Assembly: GCA_011634665.1 (NCBI GenBank)
Contig: WAEK01000027.1
Location: 346,750 to 410,749 of the forward strand
Length of the DNA stretch: 64,000 nucleotides
Source of the DNA: Mortierella sp. BCC40632
Lineage: Eukaryota > Mortierellomycota > Mortierellomycetes > Mortierellales > Mortierellaceae
Direction: 5' to 3'
Position numbers and translations under genes: made by a program. Under the pieces are notes generated by a model that did no database searches, had not been told where the DNA came from, and worked only from the letters and a program-made list of their open reading frames with translations. Positions 30,801-42,060 of this stretch are shown here, in pieces (within the stretch, counting starts at the first letter, position 1; each line of letters begins with the position of its first letter).

Positions 30801-31834
30801 CTTCGTCGGTGAGTCGTCTCCACGCTGCTTGGAACCGATGTAGTCGTCCTCCTACTGGCGTCCTCGGCCCCGACCGCGTCCCCTTGGGTTCGAGGCTTGC
30901 TGAAAAGACTGGCTGCTGCTGTCGCTGTTTGGAGTTTGATAAGAGTTCGAGTTCGATTGGCTCTGTTTCTCATTGTTGTTGCCTTCTGTGTGCCGCTGTT
31001 GGTTACCCTGGAAATTGTGGTTCCCATGATTTTTGTAGCCGCCTCTGCCCCTGCCCCTTCCGTTACCTCTGTCACCCTGTCCTGTCGCATTCTTGAGTGA
31101 CTTGGTGAACTTTGTTGATCGATAATCTCCTGGTGAGAAATGATTGGGGTCTTCCCGTTGGGGTCAGTAGGGGGAATGATATTCTTGTCTCTGCAAATGG
31201 CCTGCGTACGAAGATGGCCCATCTCAGTGCTGATTGCTGCGAGATTGTAACGAATGGTGTCCAGAGTCTCAATGATGTTAGCCATGACCGGATCGTCCTG
31301 ATCTGTTGCAGGTGAGGAAAAGGATAGCATGGACTGTGGCGTCAATTGGTCTGGTGAGGTGGGCCAATTTTGTTTGGAGAGTAGCGAACTCTTGATCTCT
31401 TCTCTGTAAGTGTTTGGAAGTGTTGAGGTGAGTAGGGAGGACTGGAGCCGTGTACTCAATCCCACGCACTCTCGGGAAGTGCTTGATGTCGGTGTAGCCA
31501 TCGTCTTCATCCCACTTAGGATGGTCGTGAAACTTAAGCCGGTTTTGAAGCTAGGCAGGTATTCCTCGAGCTGATCGTAAGGTTCGAGGATTGGAACAGA
31601 TGGGTTGACTGTGAGGTAAGGGTCTTTATGTTGATCCGTTGATGGAGTGATCCCTGCCTGTCGAAGAGCTGGGGCAAGGACCGCCACCAATGCTTGGATG
31701 TCCTCGTTGGTGAGGGTGGAAGGGAGGAGTTGTGGAAGGGGATTCTGCGCAGGTTGGATGGGGTTACCATCCGATGATTGTTGAGTAGGGTTACCACTCT
31801 GGGAAGAATACGGTGTAGGTAAGTCATTGATCAT
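30683..31834 (-). CDS. DIRS copy 2 gag-like ORF
   Basis: 383 residues from the ATG MINDLPTPYSSQ (31834); the frame also extends in frame 20 codons upstream. The N-terminal 240 residues are predicted helical with Gln/Pro/Thr-rich linkers. The last third here is in a shifted frame: one A fewer at about 31112 than in copy 3, where the corresponding sequence encodes a Gly/Arg-rich tail (GRGRGRGGYKNHG) that looks like the native nucleic-acid-binding end. Confidence 0.75.
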   Translation of the reverse strand: MINDLPTPYSSQSGNPTQQSSDGNPIQPAQNPLPQLLPSTLTNEDIQALVAVLAPALRQAGITPSTDQHKDPYLTVNPSVPILEPYDQLEEYLPSFKTGLSFTTILSGMKTMATPTSSTSRECVGLSTRLQSSLLTSTLPNTYREEIKSSLLSKQNWPTSPDQLTPQSMLSFSSPATDQDDPVMANIIETLDTIRYNLAAISTEMGHLRTQAICRDKNIIPPTDPNGKTPIISHQEIIDQQSSPSHSRMRQDRVTEVTEGAGAEAATKIMGTTISRVTNSGTQKATTMRNRANRTRTLIKLQTATAAASLFSKPRTQGDAVGAEDASRRTTTSVPSSVETTHRRRLDSSDYRRWIQNPVHFSPRQTVPIPDTTIPDRPKRRKQ

Positions 31835-32039
31835 ATTTGCTCGAGCGGACGTGTTCCTGCGAGAGAAAGAAAGATGGGGTTCAGAGTCAGCCAAGGAGAG
31901 AGGGTTATCTAGCTAGTATTTTCTTTATTTTATCTGTATCTCGAGTGGAAATAAATGAAAGAAGGATTACACAGTAAAGGGGTCGCTGGCTCTATGAAGG
32001 ATAATTTTCACTCTTACCCTTGCTTTCTCTGTCCTCTCT

Positions 32040-32330
32040 CATGTGCACGCTCCTCCACGTCCCTTTGCCATGTCACCCTTCCCATTCATCTCTTATGCTC
32101 TTCATTACCTTTGCCGCTCCCACGCTCTCTTTCGATTTTACTTTTTCGTTTGTTTTTGATTCTCACACTCTTTCTTTTTTGCCACCATTTCCACATTTTC
32201 ATCGTCTTTGCCATCGTTCTCACGCCTTAGCATCCCTTCCCACTTTCCTTTTTTAATCCTCTACAGCCCGCACCAACCTTTTCACTCTTTTTGTAATCAT
32301 CATTTTCTCCTTTTCACTGATGCCTCTCAC
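32040..32330 (+). other. Pyrimidine-rich 5' flank of the CRN gene
   Basis: About 290 bases rich in CTTT and TTCC, typical of fungal promoters. The open frame across it is not taken as coding. Confidence 0.4.
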
Positions 32331-32334
32331 CATG

Positions 32335-32890
32335 ACTTCCAGCACCTTGACCCTGTTGATGGAGAGAGTACCGCGGTCCCTGTCTCGGCCTCGACTGCAA
32401 CGACATTAGGAGAACTCAAAGACCTCATCAAGGCTAAGAAGGCACCTCGCTTTGACGATGTCGCTGTTGCTGAGCTCACCCTCTGGCGCGTCTTTGTTCC
32501 TGTTCCGCCAAAGAAGAACCGCAAGGAGATTTGGCTTACTGATGTTTCATCAAAAGAGGACCTTGATGAGACTGATGACATTGCTGATGCCTTTCCAGAA
32601 GCACCACCCAAAAGACAATCCCATTGTCCAACGCCCTCCTCCTCAAGGTAATGAGACGCGTTTTTTTTTTTTTTTTTTTTTTTTTCATTTTCACAATGGG
32701 AGGCCCGTCTGCTGATTAATCTCCGCCGGTTTGAGCTTATTGCGCTCTTTAACTCTATTTTCTCTCCATTTTCCTCATAGTCCATGCACCAGCGCCTTCT
32801 CGCTCATTGTCTCCACTTCCCGGTTACCATTCGGATGCCTCTCGTCCCAGTTCACCACTGTCTGGTATACCTCGTTTGTGTTCTCTTGTA

Positions 32891-32932
<42 letters not shown>

Positions 32933-35491
32933 TTGGTTCTAACATCATACTCTTTCCTCTTATCCAACTAGGCGATCTCCATGCCAACATTAGAGCAATT
33001 GCGGAAAAGTTCTTTGCACTAGGACCAATTGCCAACTTTCTTGACGCGTTTGTGAGAGGGCAAGGATCACTGCCTGTCACTAGTGGGCACATTCGAGGTT
33101 TGCCAAGAACATGGCTTCGTGGACTCGGAAGACCAACAGATACTCGACCAAGTCTTCTGTTCATGGATCTCCCTGACCCAACTATACCCGACATGACATC
33201 TAGGAATCTTGCAGCTGGATCCATTCTTGACCTCGTAAAGGAGAACCATCACTATATTCTATCCGTCTTTGGTGTCTCTGGTAAGCTAGCCTCAACAACA
33301 CACAGTTTGTGGACAGCAGTCATCATCCCAGTTACACATTTTGACCAACAGTTATCACCATTTGTCAACGTTGGCTGTGGTAAGACCCGTGCTGTAATTG
33401 AGCTTCTCTCTCAGCATTGGGGATTCTGCTTTAATGCTGCTGATGATGACGGGGGCTCTTCGGATATGATGACACTTCACAGCACCGTCCGCCAACACTT
33501 GAAGGATCTCCAGGACTCTTCCAATGCTGTAGACTTCGATACCAACAACCATTTTGCGCAGAAGGACATACACTTCCTGTTCCTTTCCAGGCTTCCTGCC
33601 TTCAAATGCTGTTTGAGCATCCTGGCAGTAGCAGTACATTTGCCAATGCTCGCTGGGCTCTTCTACAGGTGTGCCCTCATGTTTTGTTCAAGGACATTTT
33701 CAACGCGCTGTTCCTCAAACTCCTTGAGCTCCAGCATCATGGCTTGGTCCCTCTTTCACTTTTGATCCGCAATGTTTACAAGGATGTCAGAGTACGTATT
33801 ATCGAGCGCGAATACCTTCCAAAGATCAAAGACGACACCAGACTTTTAGTCATCAACGACGAAGCACAGATCTTGGGCGACAGCTTCAACGACTTTTTCA
33901 GGTCAGAGTCGGACTTCGTGAACCCTACTCGACCATTGCTCTCGCCTATCCTCCATGCTTTTCGAGACATTGGTCAACATGAGCTCACTCTGGTAACATG
34001 TGGCACAGGGCTCAGCGTCAACACACTTTTCTGGGTCCAGAGCTCTGGTTCTGGCTTGAAGGATAGCTCCACTCCCTTTGGGTATCTAGAGTTTCCCGGC
34101 TGGTCTGGGAAAGACTCAATCACGGCCTACATTTCTCGGGTGCAGACGTGTCTAGAAGACGACCAGTCCAAGCTGGCTCTGAACGAGCAACTTCCGCAAG
34201 AGGCAGTCGACATGCTGCACGAAAGGTTTGCGGGTCGCTTCCGTCCTGCAATAGCCGCATTGATACGTCATTCGAAATGACACGACGTGAGGGGTGCATT
34301 AAGACAATCGAGTACGGGATACTCTCAGTGGTGATCTTTTTTTTCTTTTTCGCCCTCCCACATATAGGAAAGGTTTATTGAAAACAACGAGTCAGGTGCA
34401 TGGAAGAGGATCATCGATGAAGCGGAGGATAGGCTGACATCTTGGAAACATCGAAACATCAAAGGCAACATTTGCTACGAGATCAGGCGTCTTCATGACA
34501 AACACACCCGATTCAAACATCGGCTTGCAGATTCCATCGAGAGTATGCTCGGCCTCCTCATGTATCAGAGATGCATGTTTGGGAGTCATGACCTTGTCCT
34601 CAAGGAGGTAAACCCTCAGTTGGTTGAGCACGCCTTTGGCCGTATCAAGATCATCTCGGGTAAACCGCCGTTTTGGAGGAGCCTTTCGTTTCCAAGGCTG
34701 TAGAGAACTATTTCATGGCCACAGATCCCTATTTCAAGAAGGAGGTCCGGAAACGGATGAATAAAGCGACGGCTTCTGATCAAGGATGTGTATTTGAGCG
34801 GTTCATGATGAGTGTCTTTAGTGAGACATTCAGCAAATAACCTCTATCGGATTGGCCACACGATCCCCTCATCACAGACATGTGTCCAGCTCTCGTCGGC
34901 AAGGTGGAGATTGTTGGGTGGAGGGAGACTGGACTCGAGCAAGGCACAACCCACGCGACGATATCAATGGAGGATTTCATGGACGCTCATGTTAACCATC
35001 AGTCAACTCGCAACAGCATGCCAGTCGCCCCATTTTTCTTCCTCAAGTCCAAGTCGTCGGGACCGGATTTGGTTTTCTTTATTTTGATCGATGGTGCTCG
35101 GTTAGTACCTGTTTTTGTACAGATGAAGCTGCATCAAGAGTCGTCCAACTTTTCGGAGAAGGACTGGAATGAGGCACTCAGCACAGTCTCTGCACCTAAA
35201 ATCGAGGCGCACGTGAAGAGCTTCCGCAAGTTCTGCCCTGACAATGTCTACATCAGCATGATCGTAGCATACCCTACCAAGTGGAGCGACAAGCTGCTGG
35301 CACCCTCAGATCTCCTAAAGGACACGAATGGTGTTCAGCAGGTCGTGATCAACATCGGCGATAACAATTTTGGCGACATTTTCCCCCAAGAGCATGTAGA
35401 TTTTACTGATCGACTCAAGAATGCTCGAAAGCGTTCTGTTGACGAGGATGACAGCAACGATGACGACAGTTTCAAAAATCAGCGAAGCTAA
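32335..35491 (+). pseudogene. Crinkler (CRN) family protein, decayed
   Basis: Header: TTLGELKDLIKAKKAP and LTLWRV, the ubiquitin-like N-domain of CRN proteins, then a Pro-rich linker (HAPAPSRSLSPLPGY) over short exons (introns near 32648-32780 and 32872-32971, the latter with a T tract). Body: RGLPRTWLRG, DTRPSLLFMDLPD, Walker A GCGKT (33373-33387), Walker B LLVINDEAQ (about 33850), SSTPFGYLEFPGW. C-terminus: GPDLVFF ... VPVFVQMKL (35059-35133), a PD-(D/E)xK-type nuclease core, and an acidic end. CRN proteins are secreted or nuclear effectors with NTPase and nuclease domains. Damage: the start region is off frame, shifts near 33600, 34270 and 34665, and a TAA at 34838. It cannot make a full protein as sequenced. 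Confidence 0.85.
32660..32683 (+). repeat. Poly-T tract in CRN intron 1
   Basis: A run of 24-25 T soon after the GTAATG donor. A second run of about 42 T is at 32888-32930 in the next intron. Confidence 0.9.
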
Positions 35492-35802
35492 TCTTTCACT
35501 GCAGCTCAATAAAATGCGCTTTCTGTTTTGTGAAGACGTGTTACTGAGTTGTCCTCATCCAGTTTGTTTGTCTCCATACCTTTTCGTGTGTAGAGAGCAG
35601 AAGGAGCAACAGGCAGGAGGGAGAGCGGCGACACGAGAGGGCGCATAGTGGTGAAGAAATTTTCGTGCTGGGAACAGTGCGAGAAAAAAAGTCATGCTGG
35701 GCGCAGTGCGGGAAAAAAAGTCATGCTGGGCGTACTGGAGGATAAGAGTCAAAGGTATTGCTGGATGAGTAGGAATGTCGATCAATATCTTCATCTCTCC
35801 TA

Positions 35803-36295
35803 ATGGATTCACCAACTTACAGTGAGGCCATCAGCTTGGGTTACCCATTTCAACCTGCTCAACGCGCCAAGCATGACAACGACATCAGCCTTGACAACAT
35901 CGTGCAGGACAGGGTGGTCATTAAAGGATTGCCTCTAGTTATTGAAAACTGGAAGACACACCTATCCTGGAGAGCCTCCTTATTCAAACTGGATTTCCCC
36001 AAACGGTTCCATGGAAATGAGGGTAAAACTTCACTTACTGCCACGCCAGTTATTCTATGTAGAGAAATTCGCCAAACCATTGACATTGAAATCAAGATGA
36101 GAGACTTCATTGACAGAATCAAGAGGTCATTGCTCCCCGATAGCCACTTCTCTACGGCAAAAATCTACCCTGTCCTGAGGAGTGGCACAAACCCGTAGAG
36201 ATACTACTGCCATCAAGCATCATCTACCGAGGCCCAAATGACTTGAGTAAGTCAATCATCGATGCAAATATTTGTACATGAAAATAGTGCTAACA

Positions 36296-36345
<50 letters not shown>

Positions 36346-36792
36346 GCCCAGACGCCCTTTGCCCAGAGATTGCTGCAGAGAACCTACTCCTCTACATTGG
36401 CAAGGAGGGAACAAGGTAGACCGAGTATTTCATATCATTTGAGAGTTAATCACTAATGTAGATATGGTCGATAGGACACCCCTACATTTCGATCACTGCG
36501 GAGCAATTGGTCATAACCTACTGGTCTACTCAGAAGGTACTGTCTCCTTTGAGCAACGACATGTCGCCTCTGTACCCAGCCTTACCAGTTGTGCTTCCTC
36601 TTTCTAGGCGGACATGCTCTCTGGCTTATGACAGCAGCACAGGATAGACTCAAAGCGGAGAATTTTTTCAAGCGCAATGGCAGTCCTTTAACTCTTGAGA
36701 ATCACGTTGCTAGTGTCGACATCCTCTCCAAGGCGGATTTCCCTATCTATGTGGTTGAGCAGAAAGTAGGAGATCTCATTGTCGTAGGATAG
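35803..36792 (+). pseudogene. JmjC-domain protein, truncated
   Basis: N-terminal exon 35803-36246 starts MDSPTYSEAISLGYPFQ, with one frame shift near 36157. Exons 36352-36415, 36475-36536 and 36608-36792 follow GT-AG introns. The cupin/JmjC core reads NLLLYIGKEGTR, TPLHFDHCGAIGHNLLVYSEG (HxD iron ligands, His codon 36484), HALWLMTA and YVVEQKVGDLIVV. JmjC enzymes are Fe(II)/2-oxoglutarate hydroxylases, often histone demethylases. The frame stops right after DLIVV, before the position where the third ligand His is expected, so catalysis should be lost. The end may have been removed by a rearrangement near 36790. Confidence 0.72.
36305..36344 (+). repeat. Poly-T tract in JmjC intron
   Basis: More than 40 T immediately upstream of the acceptor GGCCCAG. 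Confidence 0.9.
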
Positions 36793-36932
36793 AAACGTGA
36801 TTCAAGGAATTTCACCGGCATGACAGCGCACAGGTTCAAGGGTAACTTTTTGATGTATTCGTTCAACCCGAGATAACATTTATTGCCAACCAAAATCTAC
36901 ATGAATGCATTAGCAGACGTCTAACATTATCT

Positions 36933-37310
36933 TTACTCTACATTCTTCTTCAACTGCGCTAACTTAGCTGCCTCGTCAACTGCCTCCCTCTCATCCTCCT
37001 CAGCATCCCTCCGTATGAGCTCCTCTTCCCAGGCATTCCAGTAAGCCTCGGAGATTCCAAAGAGTATCTCCTTCTTACTTTTAACCTCGATGCGGACGGG
37101 GCTAACCTTGCGGAGACTGTGCATGTACAAGTGCTTCTTAAAGCCCTCTAGAACATCGTTAAGGATCTCCAAAGCCTCGGCTTCCTCCTCAGGACTGATC
37201 TCGGTCTCGTCTCCCATGTGGTAGATCCTATCACAGGTCAGTTGGAACTCTCCAATTTGCTTGATGTACGTACGGCTTTTGTATTCGCCGGGCATGAGGC
37301 AGGCGGTCAT
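36933..37310 (-). CDS. Hypothetical small acidic protein
   Basis: 125 residues, single exon, starting MTACLMPGEYKSRTYIKQIG. It has an acidic helical middle (EISPEEEAEALEILNDVLEG) and a Glu/Ala/Asp-rich coiled-coil-like tail (EEDEREAVDEAAKLAQ). No signal peptide or membrane segment. I do not recognise the family. Codon pattern and lack of breaks favour a real gene; a G/A-rich sequence lies upstream (37360-37440). Confidence 0.6.
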   Translation of the reverse strand: MTACLMPGEYKSRTYIKQIGEFQLTCDRIYHMGDETEISPEEEAEALEILNDVLEGFKKHLYMHSLRKVSPVRIEVKSKKEILFGISEAYWNAWEEELIRRDAEEDEREAVDEAAKLAQLKKNVE

Positions 37311-37319
37311 GGTTGCTTA

Positions 37320-38317
37320 TACGCTCTGTGTTGGTGAAGTGATAGAAAGAAGTTTGAAAGAGGTGAGGAAAGAAAGTGGCGGAAGCAAGGGAAAAAAAAT
37401 ATAAAGGAAAAGAAGAGGGAGGGAGGGGGGGGGGACGAAGAGATGTAGCATTAATTCGATAATGATATGAGCGGTCTTGTGGTGTCTGACAAGATGGCTC
37501 CTCTCTTAGGTGAATACCAGTATCAATTAAAATATGGCAACTGCATGTGAGGTGGCACTGTTCTGATGATTTCCCAGCGAAAAAGTCGCTCCAGACTAAT
37601 AGATTGAGGTCAACAAGGGCTCAAGTGCCTTCGAGACTAGTTTGCCCAAGAAAAAAAAAAAAAAAAAAAAAAAGCCCACATTTTTGCAGCCATCCTTTTT
37701 GAGTTTGCTAATTGTAGCCTGTACGTCGTACGAAATAGATCGCAAAACCAATTGCAGTTGAAGTAGATTCACAGAAAACATAGTCGCTAAACCTTGCCCT
37801 CCTGTGTTCAACTGCTGTGTTGTACCCATGTGAGCTCTGCCCAATCAGATGCTTGGTATCAGTTGGGCACAGACCCGAAAAAAAAAAAGCATGCCAGTTC
37901 CCGTTAATGCTCACAAGCGGCCGTGCCCAAACTATCCGACATTCGACATTAGGTTCGGTCTGACAGTCGAGAACTCTAGGAGACTGGAGACTCACATGCC
38001 ACCAGTAAAGCGGGTTAGAGATAAAGGAAGGGCTAAAATGGAGACCGAAAGTATTGAAGCCTAGATTAGGATCGGGTCCTTTTGGGTTTGTCGACTATTC
38101 TGCTCTGATGGATAAGGACTCATCGATATCAACGCATTTGTATAGTACACAACGACCTTGATTATTACTTTTTTTTTCTTTTTATTCGTTTTCACAGTAG
38201 GATATCATCCATCTTAGTTTTTCTATCTGGAAAGTCGAAAATCAACAAGACGTCCCAGGGAGCCTCAGTGATGAAGGATACCGGGGGAACACGACTGGCA
38301 ACTCGAGACCATTCGGG
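37320..38317. other. Intergenic, no supported gene
   Basis: Contains a G run (37423-37433) and a poly-A tract (37650-37673). Short frames (37849-38064 plus, among others) lack support. Confidence 0.45.
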
Positions 38318-38324
38318 TATAAAA
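38318..38324 (+). promoter_or_regulatory. TATA box of the 54-residue peptide gene
   Basis: TATAAAA in GGGTATAAAACGC, 167 bases before the start codon, followed by pyrimidine-rich sequence typical of fungal initiators. Confidence 0.6.
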
Positions 38325-38490
38325 CGCAACCACTTTCTTCCCGCTTTAACACCATTCTTCATCTTTCTCAACACCGTCCAAGAAGACCTCACTTTAAGGT
38401 ACCTCATCGCAAAATACTTCTAATAGTCAAGTCCTGACCTATCTCAAGAGTCTTCACTGACACCATTAAAATCATCCCACTTCAATAGCC

Positions 38491-38655
38491 ATGAGATTCC
38501 TCGCTGTCCTCCTTGTTGCTGCCCTTGCAGTCGCCGTCACTGCCGCCCCCGCTGTCCCGTCTGGGCTCGGTGCTGCCCAGGCTGGCCAGGTTAAGCCTCT
38601 CAACTGCCCTTGCGCTCCTGGCAAGCGCGCCCCCTGGCACCCAGCCTGCTGCTGA
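38491..38655 (+). CDS. Secreted 54-residue Cys-rich peptide
   Basis: Starts MRFLAVLLVAALAVAVTAAP: a textbook signal peptide, cleavage expected after residue 18 or 19. A Gly/Ala/Pro spacer follows, then a C-terminal NCPCAPGKRAPWHPACC with Cys 39, 41, 53 and 54 (two possible disulphides) and a dibasic Lys-Arg at 45-46 as a possible Kex2 site. G+C-rich codon use contrasts with the AT-rich flanks. TATA box upstream and AATAAA downstream. No family recognised. It could be a secreted signalling or antimicrobial-type peptide, or a precursor of a processed peptide; these are inferences. Confidence 0.72.
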   Translation: MRFLAVLLVAALAVAVTAAPAVPSGLGAAQAGQVKPLNCPCAPGKRAPWHPACC

Positions 38656-38741
38656 AGAAGCGAACAAAATTTTAATTGTCCGTGGGAAGCATAAAAAAAG
38701 AAAGGGAGGAAAAAAGAAAGAAACTATGCTATTCGCATCCG

Positions 38742-38747
38742 AATAAA
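38742..38747 (+). terminator. Polyadenylation signal of the peptide gene
   Basis: AATAAA 87 bases after the stop codon. Confidence 0.5.
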
Positions 38748-38963
38748 CAGACCCTTGTCAATTAAACCCAATGATTCTCATACGTACTGAGGTGGCTAAG
38801 GAGATTACACTGGTGCGATGCCATACCCTCTTTCTTTTTTTCTTTTTATTTTTTTGTCATTTTGCATACAGAACCTCATTCAAATACAATGGGAAGATTT
38901 TAAACCATTAATCAGCCCAGGGATGGGACTCTCCCTGTGTGTACCTTTCTTTTATTGTCATGA

Positions 38964-39065
38964 CTAGCCTAGTTTGCCCTGCGTACCGCAGGGATCCCCC
39001 ATTGCATCTCTAACTGATGTTGGAGGCATAGTAAGTTGAACTATCTCCTGTGAATATGAACAGGT
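38964..39065 (-). mobile_element. Helitron-like 3' terminus, copy 3
   Basis: Nearly identical, reversed, to 9417-9514, including hairpin CCCTGCGGTACGCAGGG and CTAG (38964-38967). It is the 3' end of a minus-strand Fanzor-carrying element whose body is split by DIRS copy 3; the element continues at 43380. Confidence 0.85.
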
Positions 39066-39236
39066 ATTATCCTTCATAGAGCCAGCGACCCCTTTACTGT
39101 GTAATCCTTCTTTCATTTATTTCCACTCGAGATACAGATAAAATAAAGAAAATACTAGCTAGATAACCCTCTCTCCTTGGCTGACTCTGAACCCCATCTT
39201 TCTTTCTCTCGCAGGAACACGTCCGCTCGAGCAAAT

Positions 39237-40230
39237 ATGATCAATGACTTACCTACACCGTATTCTTCCCAGAGTGGTAACCCTACTCAACAATCATCGG
39301 ATGGTAACCCCATCCAACCTGCGCAGAATCCCCCTTCCACAACTCCTCCCTTCCACCCTCACCAACGAGGACATCCAAGCATTGGTGGCGGTCCTTGCCC
39401 CAGCTCTTCGACAGGCAGGGATCACTCCATCAACGGATCAACATAAAGACCCTTACCTCACAGTCAACCCATCTGTTCCAATCCTCGAACCTTACGATCA
39501 GCTCGAGGAATACCTGCCTAGCTTCAAAACCGGCTTAAGTTTCACGACCATCCTAAGTGGGATGAAGACGATGGCTACACCGACATCAAGCACTTCCCGA
39601 GAGTGCGTGGGATTGAGTACACGGCTCCAGTCCTCCCTACTCACCTCAACACTTCCAAACACTTACAGAGAAGAGATCAAGAGTTCGCTACTCTCCAAAC
39701 AAAATTGGCCCACCTCACCAGACCAATTGACGCCACAGTCCATGCTATCCTTTCCTCACCTGCAACAGATCAGGACGATCCGGTCATGGCTAACATCATT
39801 GAGACTCTGGACACCATTCGTTACAATCTCGCAGCAATCAGCACTGAGATGGGCCATCTTCGTACGCAGGCCATTTGCAGAGACAAGAATATCATTCCCC
39901 TACTGACCCCAACGGGAAGACCCCAATCATTTCTCACCAGGAGATTATCGATCAACAAAAGTTCACCAAGTCACTCAAGAATGCGACAGGACAGGGTGAC
40001 AGAGGTAACGGAAGGGGCAGGGGCAGAGGCGGCTACAAAAATCATGGGAACCACAATTTCCAGGGTAACCAACAGCGGCACACAGAAGGCAACAACAATG
40101 AGAAACAGAGCCAATCGAACTCGAACTCTTATCAAACTCCAAACAGCGACAGCAGCAGCCAGTCTTTTTCAGCAAGCCTCGAACCCAAGGGGACGCGGTC
40201 GGGGCCGAGGACGCCAGTAGGAGGACGACT
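39237..40230 (+). pseudogene. DIRS copy 3 gag-like ORF, frame-shifted
   Basis: Starts MINDLPTPYSSQ as in copy 2 but has shifts near 39330, 39760 and 39895. The last part keeps the frame GDRGNGRGRGRGGYKNHGNH, a Gly/Arg-rich RNA-binding-like tail, which runs on into VGGRLHRFQAAW, the start of the RT region. Confidence 0.75.
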
Positions 40231-42060
40231 ACATCGGTTCCAAGCAGCGTGGAGACGACTCACCGACGAAGACTGGATTCGTCGGACTATCGAAGATGGA
40301 TTCAGAATCCCGTTCACTTCTCTCCCGCCAGACAGTCCCCATCCCAGACACCACCATCCCCGATCGACCAAAGAGACGGAAACAATAGAGAAGGAAATCC
40401 TCGCTCTTCTCGAAAAACGCGCAATAGAGGAAGCTACCGAAGATGGCTTTACGAGCCGACTTTTTTACGATCCCAAAAAAAACGGGAGACTTGAGGCCTG
40501 TTCTAAACCTACGTCCCTTAAATCAGTATGTACCGAAGAAACATTTCAAAATGGAGACGATCAAGGTAGTTTGCAATATGATAAACAAGGGAGACTACAT
40601 GACCAGTGTAGATCTCCAGGATGCATTCCTCCACGTTCTCATCCACGAGTCTTCCAGGAAACACCTACAATTCCACTGGAAAGGGAAACAGTACCAGTTC
40701 CGCGTACTACCCTTCGGTCTCTCATTGGCGCCCTTCGTCTTTACGAAGGTCCCTCAAACCGATCCTCAGATGGGCTCGGCGCAAGGGAATAAGGATCGCA
40801 GCGTACTTAGACGATCTATTGATAGTAGCCAGGAACAGGGAACAGTCCTTGCTAGCAACAAAACAAGTTCTCGACAAGTTGAAGTCGCTCGGATTCCTAG
40901 TAAAGGAAAGCAAGTCTCATCTGGAGCCCACACAGTCGATATCACATCTGGGATTCCAGATCGACTCCCAGAAGATGACACTTTCAGTGCCAAAAGACAA
41001 GATCCGCGACATCAGAAGAGAAGCTTCCAAGATGATCAAGAAGGGCAAGATGACGCTGAGAGCCCTCTCGTCCTTCATCGGGAAAGCTCTCGCAATGACG
41101 GCAGCAGTTCTGCCTGCCAGACTCAAGACGCAAACCCTGGTACAAGTGAAGAACGAAGCCCTTCAACGGGGGACTTCATGGACGGAATATGTTTCATTGA
41201 CGACACCAGCTCTGGAGGACCTTCAATGGTGGTGAATAGAAGGCTTACAATCGTGGAACGGCCTCACTTGGATCCAACAACCTCCCCAAGCGGAGATCTA
41301 CACCGATGCCTCGGATACGGGGGATGGGGATCGTCCATGGACAGAAACCATCTCAGGATTATGGGACAGACAGCTGATGGAGACTCACATCAACTTGAAA
41401 GAGTTAATGGTGATTTGGTACACAGTGGCACACCCTCAATTCCAAGGGAAGAGATTAATGATTTATTGCGACAATCACAACGACTATTGCATACGTGAAC
41501 AAGTTTGGAGGGACGAGATCACCAGAGCTGATGAAGCTAGCAGACAGGATTTGGTCTCATTGCTTGGCGACGGGAACCACAATCTCCACAGCATTCGTCC
41601 CCTCATTACTCAACCCCTGCCGATCCACCCAGTCGACAATTGCAGAAGCAACTAGAATGGAGTATCAGTCCCGAAGCATTCCAGACACTGGACGACAAGT
41701 GGGGACCCCACCACATAGATCTCTTCGCCTCGAAACACAACGCAAAGCTGAAGAACTACATGTCATGGAAATTCGAGAAGGAAGCAGTGGCACAGGACGC
41801 CATGCAACAGGAATGGAAAGGACAAGGCAGACTCTATGTCTGTCCTCCATGGAATTTGATCCCGCTGATTCTAGCGAGGATTCAGAAGGAGGGCCTGAAA
41901 GCGACATTGATAACTCCGAACTGGACAGGCGCCATCTGGTATCCAACAATGAAGATGATGACATCAGAACCACCAATTCATCTACATCGCTCCGCCGTTC
42001 AGGACGCCTTCAAAAAACCCCGGGATCCTAGAGAAGAACCCAGCTTGGTCCTTGATCGCA
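40230..42060 (+). pseudogene. DIRS copy 3 RT, RNase H and C-terminal domain
   Basis: RT motifs as in copy 2: LRPVLNLRPLNQY, MTSVDLQDAF, FRVLPFGLSLAP and AYLDDLLIVA (about 40805). An extra A in the run at 40477 and an extra C at about 40752 shift the frame. SSFIGKALAMTAAVLPARL is in frame here where copy 2 has a deletion. RNase H block EIYTDASDTG near 41300 and YVCPPWNLIP near 41845. Confidence 0.88.

Larger units (their letters stand above)
27705..32005 (-). mobile_element. DIRS retrotransposon, copy 2 (minus), about 4.3 kb
   Basis: Complete element. The left terminus (minus strand, from 32005) is ATTATCCTTCATAGAGCCAG and the right terminus (27705-27767) ends in GTCCTGCAT when read on the minus strand. 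The internal complementary region at 27916-28013 is the joined complement of both outer ends, the DIRS1 architecture that allows circle formation. Gag, RT-RNase H and tyrosine recombinase follow in order. It is near-identical to the plus-strand copy at 39066-43379, differing mainly by one-base indels. Confidence 0.92.
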
